A stretch of 31,490 nt of DNA, taken from assembly GCA_001661515.1 (NCBI GenBank), contig LUVW01000033.1, positions 233,695 to 265,184 on the forward strand, read 5' to 3'. Under the pieces are notes generated by a model that saw nothing but the letters and a program-made list of their open reading frames with translations, was not told the origin of the DNA and searched no databases. The translations under genes and the position numbers were made by a program. This document shows positions 1 to 9,894 of the stretch, in pieces (the stretch's first letter is position 1; every line of letters starts with the position of its first letter). The DNA comes from Capniomyces stellatus. Taxonomy: Eukaryota > Kickxellomycota > Harpellomycetes > Harpellales > Legeriomycetaceae.

Positions 1-3
1 AAA

Positions 4-34
<31 letters not shown>

Positions 35-56
35 ACAAAAAACAAAAAACAAAAAA
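1..56. repeat. A homopolymer and (CAAAAAA)-like repeat at contig edge
   Basis: A run of 27 A opens the window, followed by four blocks of A5-A6 separated by single C (or CT). This looks like a low-complexity contig end where assembly stopped. No coding potential. Confidence 0.9.
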
Positions 57-417
57 GTTAATCTATCAAGTAAACTAGATTCAGCTTTACAGAGTACTGT
101 TGTTTGTAGCACTTATTTTACTAATGGTATGAGTTCTTGATTTTGTTTTTGTCTTAATATTTACGACTCTGCGATAATAGTGTTTGGTAATATATCACTG
201 TTTCGGTATAACAATTATACTCGCTTTTTAAATCACGACTATCCATCTCTCTTAAAAATACAATTTATCTACTCTACTTTTTAATTGTATACCAAGCTAG
301 TGTTTGTTTATTACATACTGGGTTTATACAAAACATCAGTGTTATGTTAACGAGTATCTAACTTTGTAGTAAAAGTTGTATATATATATTTTTTTCTGAT
401 AGCAAAACTTGATAGCA

Positions 418-3400
418 ATGATAATATTTAATCTTATCCTAATAAGTCTTTTTAATTTCAGTAGCGGCGCCCTAAACAGCCAAAGGACAGATGATTTTGT
501 GAACAGTTACAACATTGTTGACATTGACAGCAGTTTAACTCTGAGTTTGGGCGTGAGCGGTGAGCACTGTGACGGGAAAAGTCAGTGCGGAATATCACTG
601 AATGATAGAAAGTCATACTTTATCTGTTTAAACAACAAAAGAGTTTACTTTAGCTGCCCCAACAGCCAGGAGTGTGTTGATGGTGATGGTAAAGTAGACT
701 GTGTCTTTAAAATGAAAGCAATGAGCTACAGAACAAACAAAATTCTGGAGGAAAAAGGCAAAAGCAGCATCGGGTCAGCGGAACACGGCTCTATCAATAA
801 GAGCGGGTCCAGTGTCGCACATTCAGCAGGAACCAGCGAGCTTGGCAATGCAGGAGAAATAAGCCATAAGGCTTTCTGTGAACACAACAATCAAGAACGG
901 TGCCTGAAAGGAAGCAAAGGATCTTATTTTTATGTAAAATGCGAAGGAAACAAAAGAGTGTTAAACAGGTGCAGCAAGGGCCATACATGCGTTGAAGAAT
1001 CAAACAGAGTTATGTGTAAACCAATAGACGAACCGGTGGCATATAACCAAACAAATAGAAGAAAGCTAAGACTAAAGGTTAGGCAAGACAACCTTACCAA
1101 TAACAGCAACGAAAACAACGATAGCGACAGTGTGGGTCGTCCAAATTTCCCAGGACAAGGCGATAAATGTGACAGTAATGCAGTAAATATAGATAGATGT
1201 CTTTTTGGAGATGGCCAGGATAGGTCTTACTACACATGTGTCAATAATGAGATAAACTATTTGTATTGTCCAATCGAAAAGCGCTGTTTCAGCAATAGCA
1301 ATGGCGTCGCCTGTATAGACACTGTAGATAACGGTGTATCTATCCCCGCAGAGATTCAAAATAACCCTAACACTCTATCAGGCGCTACTGCTGAATCTGC
1401 ACCTAATGCTGGGCAAATATCTCCGTTAGACACCGATTTGGTGAACAATCAGTCAATCCAAACATTGCAAGCAATCAATACTTGTCAAAACAATAACGTC
1501 TTTACATGCGAGAAGCAGGACGACTCGTCTCCTATATTTACCCATTGCTCAGAAAACCAGGTGGTAACATATAGCTGTGTATCTGGCAGTGTGTGTAGGC
1601 AATCTGACCGCAGTGTGACATGTGTGGAGATCATATCCAACAAACTTAGGGTATCTGTTAATATAGCGTGTACCAATGAAGGCGAGTTTAAATGCGAGCT
1701 GCCTGGTGAAAGCAGAAAGTATTCTAGGTGTGTTAACGGAGAGCTAGTTGATTTTTATTGTGGAGAGGAAACAGTTTGCCAAACTAGCGGTGACTCGGTT
1801 TATTGTGGCTTTCAAAATCAAAAACAGGGTGCTTTGAGGCACGCTGGAAACCAGAGCCCAGCTCTGCCAGCCTACTTTTCAACACCAGTTGTAAATGGAT
1901 ATAGCGCGCAGGCTCCCAGCTATAATGGGAATTTAGGAGTTGTTACAATCACCGAGACGCCGGTTATACCTCAGCTGGTTATAACGCTCTCTGCATCAAG
2001 TAATTATATTTTGCATATTTATTTATTATGAAATATGCGCCAGTTCAGCCGGTTGCCTTTAAATGTATCAACTAATTCATTCTGGTGCGTATAATTTTAG
2101 TTGTTTTGATGTATTAACGTGTATAAATTGATAATTGTTTAGTTCCTATAGTCTCTGAACCAGTTTCAAGCACACTGGCACAAGTTGCAAACACAGTCAA
2201 TTCGTTGTCATTTGCAACCAGACCGGTTATAAACTACATGAACAATCTCTATAACAGAATACCTGTAAGCTATGCTTCTGTTTTGCCAATTTCAGTTCCA
2301 CCAACCACCTCCATAGCGTACGCATACATTCAAACAACACCAGTAATATCAGTAAACCCAGTTACAACCAACCCAGTTACAACCAACCCAATCACAACCA
2401 ATCCAGTTACAACCAATCCAGTTACAGTTAATCCAATAACAATTCCGCCTGTTCAGCCAAACTACAGCGCAGTCATTAATTCATACGTGGCACAGCCTAC
2501 AGCTCCTGCGGTTTCCACAGTTATAGTCACGCTGTCTGGTGCATTGCCTACACCACCTATGCAGTTGACAACCTCAACGGTTATACTAACAAACTTTATT
2601 ACCACCTGCATAAGCAGCAGTGTTGGTGGGATGATTTCAGGTAACGAAGTAGGCGATACAGCAACACCTACCCTTGTGCAGCCCACAGCAATTGTGATAG
2701 TAGCTACAACAACGTTGGTATCTTTATCAGTGACCACTACTACATCTATTTCTAGTGTACAGGTTATATCCACTATAACTAGTTACACCAAAACACTAAC
2801 AAAGCTCAATACGAAAACCGAAACCAAGTCAATAACAACATGCAGTGTCAAAACCGAAGTTATTGACTTTTCAGACATCCTGGTAGCCACAACCACAAGT
2901 AAATAAATATAATGTTCAGTATTTATACATTATGATTAGCAGATTTTTAGCTTAAAACCAGTTATTAGCATTGTATTTCACTGTAATTTTCTAACAACTT
3001 GATGTTTATTGTATTTTAGGTACATCCACAACAACCTCTTCAACAACTAAAGTTGAAACAAGTGTTATAACCGAAACTAGCTCCGGTTCTGAGCCAAGTT
3101 CTTCAAAAGAAGGTGTCAGCACAACAGGCGAGCCAGAAAGTAGCTCTACCACCGATTCATCTAACGAGATCGAACCAACAGAGGCTCCCGCAGAGTCTCC
3201 TTCGGCAGGTGAGGGTGCAGACGGCACAGTTAGTGGAAATGAGGTTAGCAGTGATACGACTTTAACAAGCTCTGATGATTCTTCAGCGACAAAAAGCAGC
3301 GAGTCTATAAATGCGGGCTTGTCAGATATCGGAACTAGCGCCGAGGCTCAAGAAACATCAACAGACGGTATTTCGGTTGAAGGAGGCAATGACTCTGAGT

Positions 3401-3678
3401 CTGCAAAGGTTAAAATGGAAGCTAAGAGTGGTAAGTCAGACAAGGGAAGAAACGAAGCCGACTCAGAAAGCGAAACCCAAAAAGAAAAACCAACACCAAC
3501 AACAAATGAAACAGAGTCGCAGTCAAAAAGCAGCAACAAGTCTGCTGGTAAGAGGAAGGCAGAGATGAGCGGTGATGGCAAGTTACTACCGAACACTTCT
3601 GATCCCGGAAGAGTGGTCTCAGCCATAGAAGCTTCCTTGATGACATTGTTTGGGTCTGTTAGTAGACCAGTCAGCTAA
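418..3678 (+). CDS. Secreted protein with five CBM19-like six-Cys modules and Ser/Thr-rich tail
   Basis: I read three exons: 418-1999, 2143-2898 and 3020-3678, about 998 aa. Both introns (143 and 121 nt) start GTAA, end TAG, and keep frame. The first ATG is at 418; the upstream in-frame TTG at 409 is not needed. Residues 1-20 form a signal peptide. Five Cys modules follow at about residues 51-95, 154-200, 251-299, 356-402 and 418-463. Each has six Cys in the pattern C-x(5-10)-C-x(n)-Y/F-x2-C-x9-C-x(5-6)-C-x(7-8)-C, usually with V before the last Cys. This resembles chitin-binding CBM19, the C-terminal module of yeast chitinase. No glycosidase domain is present. Exon 2 carries six NPVTT-type pentapeptides and Thr/Ser/Val-rich sequence; exon 3 is Ser/Thr/Glu/Lys-rich. 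The C-terminus is only weakly hydrophobic, so a GPI anchor is not clear. Likely an extracellular or wall chitin-binding adhesin (inferred). The gene model is firm; CBM19 assignment is from memory of the family pattern. Confidence 0.8.
2000..2142 (+). other. Intron 1 of the CBM19-like gene
   Basis: GTAATT donor after phase-1 A, TTTAG acceptor. Removing it joins residues SAS to IPIVSEP in one frame; without it the frame stops at 2029-2031. Confidence 0.85.
2355..2444 (+). repeat. 15-bp tandem repeat encoding NPVTT pentapeptides
   Basis: Six in-frame 15-bp units encode NPVTT, NPVTT, NPITT, NPVTT, NPVTV and NPITI. Likely O-glycosylated stalk between the Cys modules and the C-terminal tail; copy number may vary between strains. 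Confidence 0.9.
2899..3019 (+). other. Intron 2 of the CBM19-like gene
   Basis: GTAAAT donor inside an AGT codon, ATTTTAG acceptor; splicing restores AGT and continues TSTTTSSTTK in frame to the stop at 3676-3678. Confidence 0.85.
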
Positions 3679-3904
3679 TGTATCTCTTTTCTTTTCATTT
3701 TTATTTTTTTTAAAAAAAGCAAAAAGTGGCAATATCTATGAGATGCACCAATCGACTTTTACAAACTTTCTTTTGCACATCTATATATAGCGTTGTTAAT
3801 CAAATTAGACTTATACTTTGTTTTTATACCATTTAATTTTCGATATCCTAATATAAATATTATCAAATAAACCAGCACAATGGGTAACATCAGTTGAGCC
3901 GAAA

Positions 3905-4174
3905 ATGGCATGTTTGCGGGATTGGAAACATGTGAGTGTGTTTGGCGTTGGTGTTGGTGTTTGGTACAGGCGCTTGTTGCTAATTTTTATTAGTAGTGAT
4001 GTGATGAAAGGTAAAAATTCAACGCAGCACTTCCTTGGTAAAGTCAAAGCTGGTATCAAGCGTTTGCCAGAGTTGGTTGAAGGCGAGTTAAAAAATGTAG
4101 ATGTTTTTAATCCCGAGCAATTCAAAGGGTGTCGAAATTGGAAAAAAAATCACGATTGGAAAACAATCAAATGA
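3905..4174 (+). CDS. Doubtful small hypothetical ORF
   Basis: Open frame of 89 codons from ATG to TGA with no family I recognise. The second half (about residues 42-80) reads like coding sequence, with balanced charge. An internal segment 3932-4027 begins GTGAGT and ends CGCAG and is 96 nt, so it could be an in-frame intron; splicing would leave 57 aa. The frame is also open upstream to about 3850 (ending QWVTSVEPK before the ATG), so this may be the remnant or 3' part of a larger gene. It may equally be chance. Confidence 0.25.
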   Translation: MACLRDWKHVSVFGVGVGVWYRRLLLIFISSDVMKGKNSTQHFLGKVKAGIKRLPELVEGELKNVDVFNPEQFKGCRNWKKNHDWKTIK

Positions 4175-4413
4175 TTTTGCCAGTCAATTTCAATAAAACA
4201 AAGGTAAATGATTTATTTACCTGTTAAAGTGAATTTAACCTTAAAATCGTGGTTCTTTTAACCTTAATTCATTGTGATTTGACTCGAGTTAATTTAAATA
4301 AAAGGGGTAAATGTGGTATAATTGGATGACACGCCAATCAAGGATGTAGTTTTACATGGAAAGTTTGCGATTTCAAAAACAGTTGGTGTACATCAAGAAA
4401 AAAATAGTGGGCG

Positions 4414-4420
4414 TATAAAA
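4414..4420 (+). promoter_or_regulatory. TATA box candidate
   Basis: TATAAAA in a GC-richer context (GGGCG before, GCAGAG after). It is about 350 bp upstream of the cyclophilin ATG, so it would imply a long, repeat-containing 5' UTR or a 5' UTR intron. Confidence 0.35.
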
Positions 4421-4454
4421 GCAGAGTGAATCAAGAGATTTAACTTGACTCTTC

Positions 4455-4575
4455 ATTTCTAATATCTAATTTCTAATATCTAATTTCTAAATCCTTATTT
4501 CTAAATCCTTATTTCTTACTTCTAAATCCTTATTTCTTATTTCTAGTTACTAGTATCTAGTTTCTGGTTTCAAAT
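4455..4575. repeat. Imperfect short tandem repeats (TTTCTAATATCTAA / TTATTTCTAAATCC)
   Basis: Degenerate repeats of pyrimidine-rich 7-14 bp units lie between the TATA candidate and the cyclophilin start. They would be in the 5' UTR if that TATA is used. Confidence 0.6.
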
Positions 4576-4769
4576 ATCTAAATTATTGTTTGTTGTTCTT
4601 GATTTACCAAGATTTAAAAGCAACACGGACATAAATCAAGCTAGACAATTTGACCTACAGGTTGCTTTCGAATATCTAGTTTTTCTTTAAACCAAAAAAG
4701 CTTCAAAACAGACTTTAACTTTATTTCATTACATACGCTTCCACAAAAGTGGCAAACAAAAGCGTAAAT

Positions 4770-5381
4770 ATGCTATTATTAAATCGATTAGACAGGAAGA
4801 GGGTGTGCGACTTGGTGATGAGGTTGATGTTTTTAGTTGGGATATTCAATGTTCTGCGAGTTGAATGTAAGGACCCGGTAGTTACAGATGTGGTGTTTTT
4901 TGACATTGAACAAGGAGGAGTGTCATTAGGCAGGATTGAGATTGGGCTGTTTGGAAAAGTGGTGCCAAAAACAGTACAGAATTTCAGGACTCTGGCCCAA
5001 AAGGAAATGGGATCGGGGTATAAAGGCACAATATTCCATCGAGTAATTAAGGGCTTTATGATCCAGGGTGGTGACTACGAAAATGGAAACGGCACAGGAG
5101 GGAAATCGATGTTTGGGGATAGTTTTGAGGATGAGAACTTTGACTTGGTGCATAGCTCAACTGGGTTGCTTTCAATGGCCAACTCTGGAAAGAACACAAA
5201 CGGGTCACAGTTCTTTATTACCACTTCAAAGCCGACGCATTTGGATGGAAAGCATGTGGTTTTTGGGATGGTGCTTAGCGGAATGGATATCGTTGATAAA
5301 ATGGAAAACGTTGATGTTAATGACAGCAAGCCTAAAGTCGATCTCGTCATTGCAGACTGTGGCGTGATTTTAGAAAGGTAA
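4770..5381 (+). CDS. Cyclophilin-type peptidyl-prolyl cis-trans isomerase, secretory pathway
   Basis: Catalyses cis-trans isomerisation of X-Pro bonds. The 203-aa product from ATG 4770 has a hydrophobic stretch near residues 17-32 (signal peptide or anchor); ATG 4818 gives a shorter, cleaner signal peptide and is a valid alternative. The fold then runs to the end: [14 protein letters not shown] holds the catalytic Arg (R91) and the Phe/Met/Gln pocket, followed by [17 protein letters not shown] and LDGKHVVFG. At the position before LDGKHVVFG the family usually has Trp (cyclosporin contact, Trp121 in human CypA); here it is His157. The signal sequence suggests an ER-lumenal enzyme like CypB/Cpr5, but no HDEL-like end is visible. 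The stop lies inside a perfect splice donor (GAAAG|GTAAGA at 5378), so a short second exon at 5532 or 5535 to 5556 (adding about seven residues ending DRKKGK) is possible. Confidence 0.92.
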   Translation: MLLLNRLDRKRVCDLVMRLMFLVGIFNVLRVECKDPVVTDVVFFDIEQGGVSLGRIEIGLFGKVVPKTVQNFRTLAQKEMGSGYKGTIFHRVIKGFMIQGGDYENGNGTGGKSMFGDSFEDENFDLVHSSTGLLSMANSGKNTNGSQFFITTSKPTHLDGKHVVFGMVLSGMDIVDKMENVDVNDSKPKVDLVIADCGVILER

Positions 5382-6194
5382 GACGTTTAATAACAAGAAC
5401 TTGGTGTCTTATGATAACAAAGAAAAAAAGAACGTGGCACATTTTGCACAATTTGACGCTTATCTTGTTATAAAAGAAACATTTGCTGAATATAATTGGT
5501 AAAATTGTTTGTGTATAACGTTTTGTTTAAGCAGCGATCGAAAAAAGGGCAAATAAATTTCAACAAATAATGAAAAAGGAGAAAATAAGGCTCATCAGAG
5601 TCTGGGTCTAGAGCGGGAGATCGAGTTGGTGCAAAACGACGAAACTTCCCACTGATTTCCTTTTTTTTTTATATTATCGGAATCATTGATTTCCTCTTAC
5701 TTTCATAGAAAACCTCTATTTAAACTTGTCAAAATTCTTACAATTTAGTCTAAACGTTTATAAACCATTGAAGCAAGTATTTTTCTATTTTAATAAAAAA
5801 GTAAATTAAACTCTGCATGCATCGAATTTGAAATGTGTTGGCTGAGGCGCTTCAAACTGTTTGGACATCTCAGAGGCCAGAATGTTTAGTTGCAACTTGG
5901 CTGTGTATAAACCTGCACACTTGTTGACAAAACAAGTATAGCTTGTACTTGGCGGATAACCACCACTTTTAAATTATTTATACGCGTGGAAACGGCACAA
6001 GAAAAAAATAATTGAATATAGGGGTGAAACAGTAGACTTTTGTTATATGTATGTATACATTTGTTTTTATTGAAATACTTTTATTATATTATATTTCGTT
6101 TCATTTATTTGTTTTTCTTTTTAACAAAAGGAGGGCGGGTCAGAATACACGGATTGGTAAACTACGCAGTGGGTTTGTGCTAGAGTAGGTAAGA
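5382..6194. other. Convergent intergenic region between cyclophilin and msrA
   Basis: Holds the 3' ends of both genes, mostly AT-rich. The stretch at 5806-5973 is richer in G+C and open on the minus strand; it is listed separately. No RNA gene seen. Confidence 0.6.
5806..5973 (-). other. Unidentified exon-like open segment
   Basis: Minus strand is open for 55 codons, from just after an in-frame TAA to a TAA at 5806. It has no ATG at the start, so if real it is a last exon preceded by an intron (AG acceptors exist near its 5' edge). The composition contrasts with very AT-rich flanks. The last 35 residues (GLYTAKLQLNILASEMSKQF, then FEAPQP...FDACRV) loosely recall the conserved alpha-kinase (MHCK/EF2K) stretch with a Y..(D/K)..LQ..A..(F)N..PP..(F)..C pattern. 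That likeness is from memory and weak. I found no convincing upstream or downstream exon. It could be a gene relic or chance. Confidence 0.25.
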
Positions 6195-6868
6195 TTAACC
6201 ATAGCATCTGAGTGGGTCACTGCAGCCCTTGAATGCCTTTTGACCGCCTTTTTCAAGATATCTTTGGTGGTACTCTTCAGCAGGATAGAACTCGACAGCC
6301 TTCAAGATCTGAGTGGCAATGGGTTGATCGTGAGATTTTTGGATCTCAGCTTTGCTTTCCTCAGCTATTCTCTTTTGCTCTTCAGTATGGTAGAAGATCG
6401 CGGAGCGGTATTGGGTGCCAATGTCGTTGCCTTGACGATTCAGCTGGGTTGGGTTATGTTTTTTCCAGAAGGCCTCTAGAAGCTCCTTATATGAAATAAG
6501 CTGGGTGTCGTACTCAACAAGAACAGCTTCAGCATGGTTTGTACTACCCGAGCTATACAGTTACAGAATGTGGTTAATAAGTTGTTATCTCTTTCCTCTC
6601 CTTTATCATCGTACTTTGTTTTCCTTTTAAAATAAAAGTTTGAAATCTAAGCAAGTTGTATATTTAGAATTTACCAAACTTGGGAATAGGTGGGGTTTTT
6701 GGTATCACCTCCGGTATATCCAACCTGGGTTTGGAGAACACCGTTGAAACGTTGGTAGTACAATTCAACGCTCCAAAAGCATCCAGCTGCAAAAGTAGCC
6801 CATTCGGAATTTGGATTGGCGGTCTTAACCAAAGGGGCAGCAATGGTGTGATCTTTAGCTCCAGACAT
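6195..6868 (-). CDS. msrA: Peptide-methionine (S)-S-oxide reductase MsrA
   Basis: Reduces methionine-S-sulfoxide in proteins and free methionine with thioredoxin. Two exons on the minus strand: 6868-6676/6675 and 6552-6195, with a 122-nt GTAAAT...TATAG intron (6674-6553); product 183 aa, usual for the family. The nucleophilic Cys30 is in [24 protein letters not shown] spans the splice junction, followed by [10 protein letters not shown] (family usually has TGHAE). [14 protein letters not shown] and [13 protein letters not shown] are the other signature blocks. Two C-terminal Cys (C175, C181 in [11 protein letters not shown]) are placed as resolving cysteines. No mitochondrial presequence is seen, so cytosolic location is likely. 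It is divergent to Rpn5. Confidence 0.95.
6553..6674 (-). other. Intron of msrA
   Basis: On the minus strand it begins GTAAATTC and ends CTGTATAG. Splicing creates the TGC (Cys) codon in the conserved NPTYSQVCSG motif, which confirms it. Confidence 0.92.
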
Positions 6869-7690
6869 TGTAAACCGTCTTACGCTTCTGGTGATAAAGT
6901 GCGAAAAGTTTAGGAATGACAGTTTGAATAAAAGTAGCGTTACTTTTTGGCTTATTTGTTACCCTAAACAAAAAAAATATAGTAAAGTTGAAATATCCTG
7001 GACAAGTTGTACAAGTGACTAAATAATTTAGAGCAAGAGTACCTGAGCTTTTAAGCAAAAGAAATAAAAGGCTGTGATTAGATATTTATGGCTGTATTTT
7101 ATACTTGAATTCTAATTTATTTTGCCAAGTTGCAGCGAATTTGATGATTTAATAGTAGTTTTTTGAATTTGGTTTTTTTTATATTGAAATTAAAGGTAGG
7201 TTTTAGATTCAATTAAATTGATGGAATTTGGGGGGGGGGGGGGGGGGGGGTTTTTTTTTTTTNTTGGGGGGGGGGGGGAGAGGAGGTTTCATTTTTAGGT
7301 CCAAAATGTTTAGTTAGTTGGAAAGCGAGGTTTAGCAAAATAGTTGGATTCTGACGTAATCCGTTAATAGGCAAAAGGCTTTCAAATTGGAATTGGTTGG
7401 AAACTTGAATTAAATAAACAAATCCTTTGAAAAAAAAAATTGAGCAAAATTGTCAAGCTGTACTGTTTGTATATTTATCCATTCGGCACAATATCGACTT
7501 TTAGGCCTTTTTTTCTTAGAGAGTAAACTAGCAAAAAGCAAGGATACTGAAATTGTGAATCAAAAGGAGGATAATTTTACGGACTTGTTCTAATTTTACT
7601 AGGAAAGCAAAGTATCGTGGCACAGATTCACAAAGCATCTTTAAAAAACAAATATTAACAGAGTAGACAGCAAAGCAAAATAGTTTAAAA
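6869..7690. other. Divergent promoter region msrA / Rpn5, with assembly join
   Basis: About 820 bp of AT-rich sequence between two divergently transcribed genes, so it should contain both promoters. No clear TATA box adjacent to either ATG. It includes the poly-G/poly-T/N join at 7230-7278. Confidence 0.6.
7230..7278. other. Probable assembly join: G21-T12-N-TT-G13
   Basis: Twenty-one G, then twelve T, one N at 7263, two T and thirteen G. A single N flanked by homopolymers is typical of scaffolding of low-quality read ends rather than genomic sequence. The distance across it is unreliable. Confidence 0.85.
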
Positions 7691-9406
7691 ATGGACGTTG
7701 AAACCTTTGCACCAGCACCAAAGATGGAGAAGAGCTATGAAAAGGAGACAGATGCAGTGCTGAAATCTTCTGAAGAGTTGGCGAATGTAAATTTATTTCA
7801 CTGGTTGGACTAGACGAGTTTTAAGTTCAAAAATGTTAAGATGACAAGTGATGGGGATAATGTATTTAGCAGTAATAAAACAAATATGTGTACGTATGTA
7901 AATATGTAGAGTGGGGATATTTTGGGAGCAATCGAGGCCTTGTCGGTGATAGAGAAGAAGACCCGCAGAGTACGTGGTTTATTTTTTTTTATAAATATGT
8001 AGTACATGGGAAGATAAAGTAGCACTAAATGTAGGCAACTTACCGAATACCAACATGACGTATTTTAATTGATGTGATAGAGCTCGGATGTAAAGTCAAA
8101 CACGCGCTTGCTGCAGCAAGTGATTGGTATATGCTTTAATGCTAAAGATTGGAAGCTTTTGCAAGAGCAATTGACAATCCTGTCAAAGAATCATGGACAA
8201 TTGGAACAGGTAAAGACAAAGACGAAAACAAAAACAAAAACAAAAACGATAATAGGAGTAGCAATGAGAGAATGAAGATATGTGGAAATATAGTGCTAGA
8301 ATGTTGGTGAAAAAAAAAAACTTTAATTGTGTGGTTAATAGGCAGTTTTGGCGATGGTTAAAAAAGCGTTCGAGTATCTTGAATTTACACCAAGCGAGGA
8401 AATCAAGACCAGCTATATCGTTACTTTGAGGGGAATAACAGACGGAAAGATATATGTGGAGGCTGAGAGGGCAAAGCTCACAAGGATGCTGAGTGCGATG
8501 AAGGAGAGACAGGGGTTGATTGGAGAGGCTTGTGATATTATGCAGGAGGATCAGATTGAGACTTTTGGTAGTTTGGATAAGAGAGAGAAAACAGATTTTA
8601 TATTGGAGCAGATAAGGCTGTGCATAGCAAAGGGCGACTATATAAGAACAGCGATTATCAGCAAGAAGATAAACACCAGCTATTTCAAGACAGAAGGAAC
8701 AACAGACTTGAAGCTGAGGTATTATGAGCTGATGATACAGTATGGGGTTCACGAGGAGGAGTTTTTGGAAGTTTGCAAGCATTACTACTCGGTGTTTGAG
8801 ACCGAGAGCGTTAGAAGCGACGAGTCCAAGTGGCCCGATATAGTTCAGCACATGGTGTTATATGCAGTTTTAGCAACGCATAACAACGAGCAGGTGGATT
8901 TGATAAGCAGAATCAGGCTATTGCCAGAGCTTGAAAAAATGCCGCTGTACAACGAGTTGACAAAGCTGTTTACCACACAAAAGCTCATTATATGGGATAC
9001 TTTTAATGCAGTTTATATGGACACTTTAAAAGGTCTGGACATCTTCAATCCAAACACCGAAGGTGGTGCCAAGAGGACATTGGAGCTGCACAACAGAGTA
9101 ACAGAGCTGAACATCCGTGTTATTGCTCAGTACTACAGCAGAATCAGCCTGAATCGATTGGCGCAGCTGACAGGGTTGAAGGTTGACGAGGTTGAAAAGA
9201 AACTATCCAGCTTGGTTGTTGACAAGACTGTTTATGCCAGAATTGACAGACCAAGCCAAATAATTTCTTTTATTAAGCCTAAAAACGTCGATGAACAGTT
9301 GAATGAGTGGGTTAGTGACGTGAATAGCTTATTGCTACTGGTTGAAAAAACTACCCACTTGATTGACAAGGAAGAAGTCGTTCATAAAATTACCCGCACA
9401 ATCTGA
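7691..9406 (+). CDS. RPN5: 26S proteasome lid subunit Rpn5 (PSMD12)
   Basis: Scaffold PCI subunit of the 19S regulatory lid. I read four exons: 7691-7786, 7910-7969, 8081-8209 and 8342-9406, all junctions phase 0, giving 449 aa (yeast 445, human 456). Exon 1 gives MDVETFAPAPKMEK; exon 2 (20 codons) encodes the ALSVIEKKTRR helix; exon 3 encodes SSDVKSNTRLLQQVIGICFN and the KDWKLLQEQL repeat; exon 4 holds the rest. Family hallmarks: DGKIYVEAERAKLTRML, EQIRLCIAKGDYIRTAIISKKI, LKLRYYELMIQYG, then the PCI domain in about the last 150 residues (LHNRVTELNIRVIAQYYSRI, RLAQLTGLKVDEVEKKLSSL) and the C-terminal helix with KTTHLIDKEE. The length and intact motifs indicate a functional gene. Confidence 0.96.
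7787..8341 (+). other. Introns 1-3 of RPN5 (7787-7909, 7970-8080, 8210-8341)
   Basis: Three GT-AG introns of 123, 111 and 132 nt with donors GTAAAT, GTACGT and GTAAAG and acceptors GTAG, ATAG and ATAG. Intron 3 carries an (AAAAAC)n run at about 8224-8247. The two short exons between them are easy to miss in automatic annotation. Confidence 0.9.
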
Positions 9407-9657
9407 TTGCGCCTGTTTGGACGATTTGGATTGGCTTGATTTGTGGAGTTTATCCTGTTAGTCTATTTTTCTTTTTATTCTATATATAGTTTTGGTATCA
9501 CTTATTATTTGGCTATTATTTCCCATCATTTTTTATTATTTGACACTTTTCCATTCTTTTAATGCTATTGTTTGAGAACCCTTTTTGTTATTATTGAAGC
9601 GAGGGTGCAGATTCGTTGTTTGTAATGATCCTTCACAGCAAAAACAGTATGCAATAA

Positions 9658-9894
9658 TTAGTTTAGATCATTTTCTAGAGTCTTTCTCAATGTCAATGTA
9701 ACCCTTTTTGGATCCATATTCACATAGCCCGCTTGTGCCAAGAGTTGAATGCTGTGGATAAAGGCCAACATAGTCGAATAACTATAACAGGAAAAAAAAA
9801 AGCACATATCCATTAGATACGAGTGGGGAATGAGCAGATGAGAAACTGAGGACGAGACAAATGTGGAACATGGTTCGGTGATGGAACGAAGCAT
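9658..9894 (-). CDS. Unidentified exon-like ORF, possible 3' exon
   Basis: 78-codon minus-strand ORF; the open frame extends upstream of its ATG to about 9985 (over 100 codons). The last 39 residues (YSTMLAFIHSIQLLAQAGYV, then NMDPKRVTLTLRKTLENDLN) read like real protein. They are directly preceded by a T-rich tract ending CCTGTTATAG, a very good splice acceptor, so the genuine coding part may be only the final exon (9781 down to 9658). I could not find a matching donor giving an intron of the ~100-150 nt seen elsewhere in this window, and I do not recognise the family. It may be the 3' exon of a small minus-strand gene or a relic of one. Confidence 0.35.
   Translation of the reverse strand: MLRSITEPCSTFVSSSVSHLLIPHSYLMDMCFFFSCYSYSTMLAFIHSIQLLAQAGYVNMDPKRVTLTLRKTLENDLN

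Larger units (their letters stand above)
3679..4769. other. Intergenic region with doubtful ORF, short repeats and TATA box
   Basis: AT-rich spacer between the CBM19-like gene and the cyclophilin gene. It contains the uncertain small ORF at 3905-4174, a TATAAAA box at 4414-4420 and imprecise TTTCTAATATCTAA-type short repeats at about 4455-4575. Nothing else gene-like was recognised. Confidence 0.6.

Noticed and set aside
3560..3678. GPI anchor on the CBM19-like protein
   Set aside because: The end has only a short hydrophobic run interrupted by Glu and followed by Arg-Pro-Val-Ser; it is not a normal GPI signal.
8183..8851. 222-codon minus-strand open frame
   Set aside because: It crosses RPN5 intron 3 and exon 4 on the opposite strand; the product is low-complexity in Leu/Cys/Phe and no domain is visible.
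9743..9821. A 39-nt in-frame intron in the minus-strand ORF
   Set aside because: All confirmed introns here are 103-153 nt; a 39-nt intron would be far outside that range, although the acceptor itself looks good.
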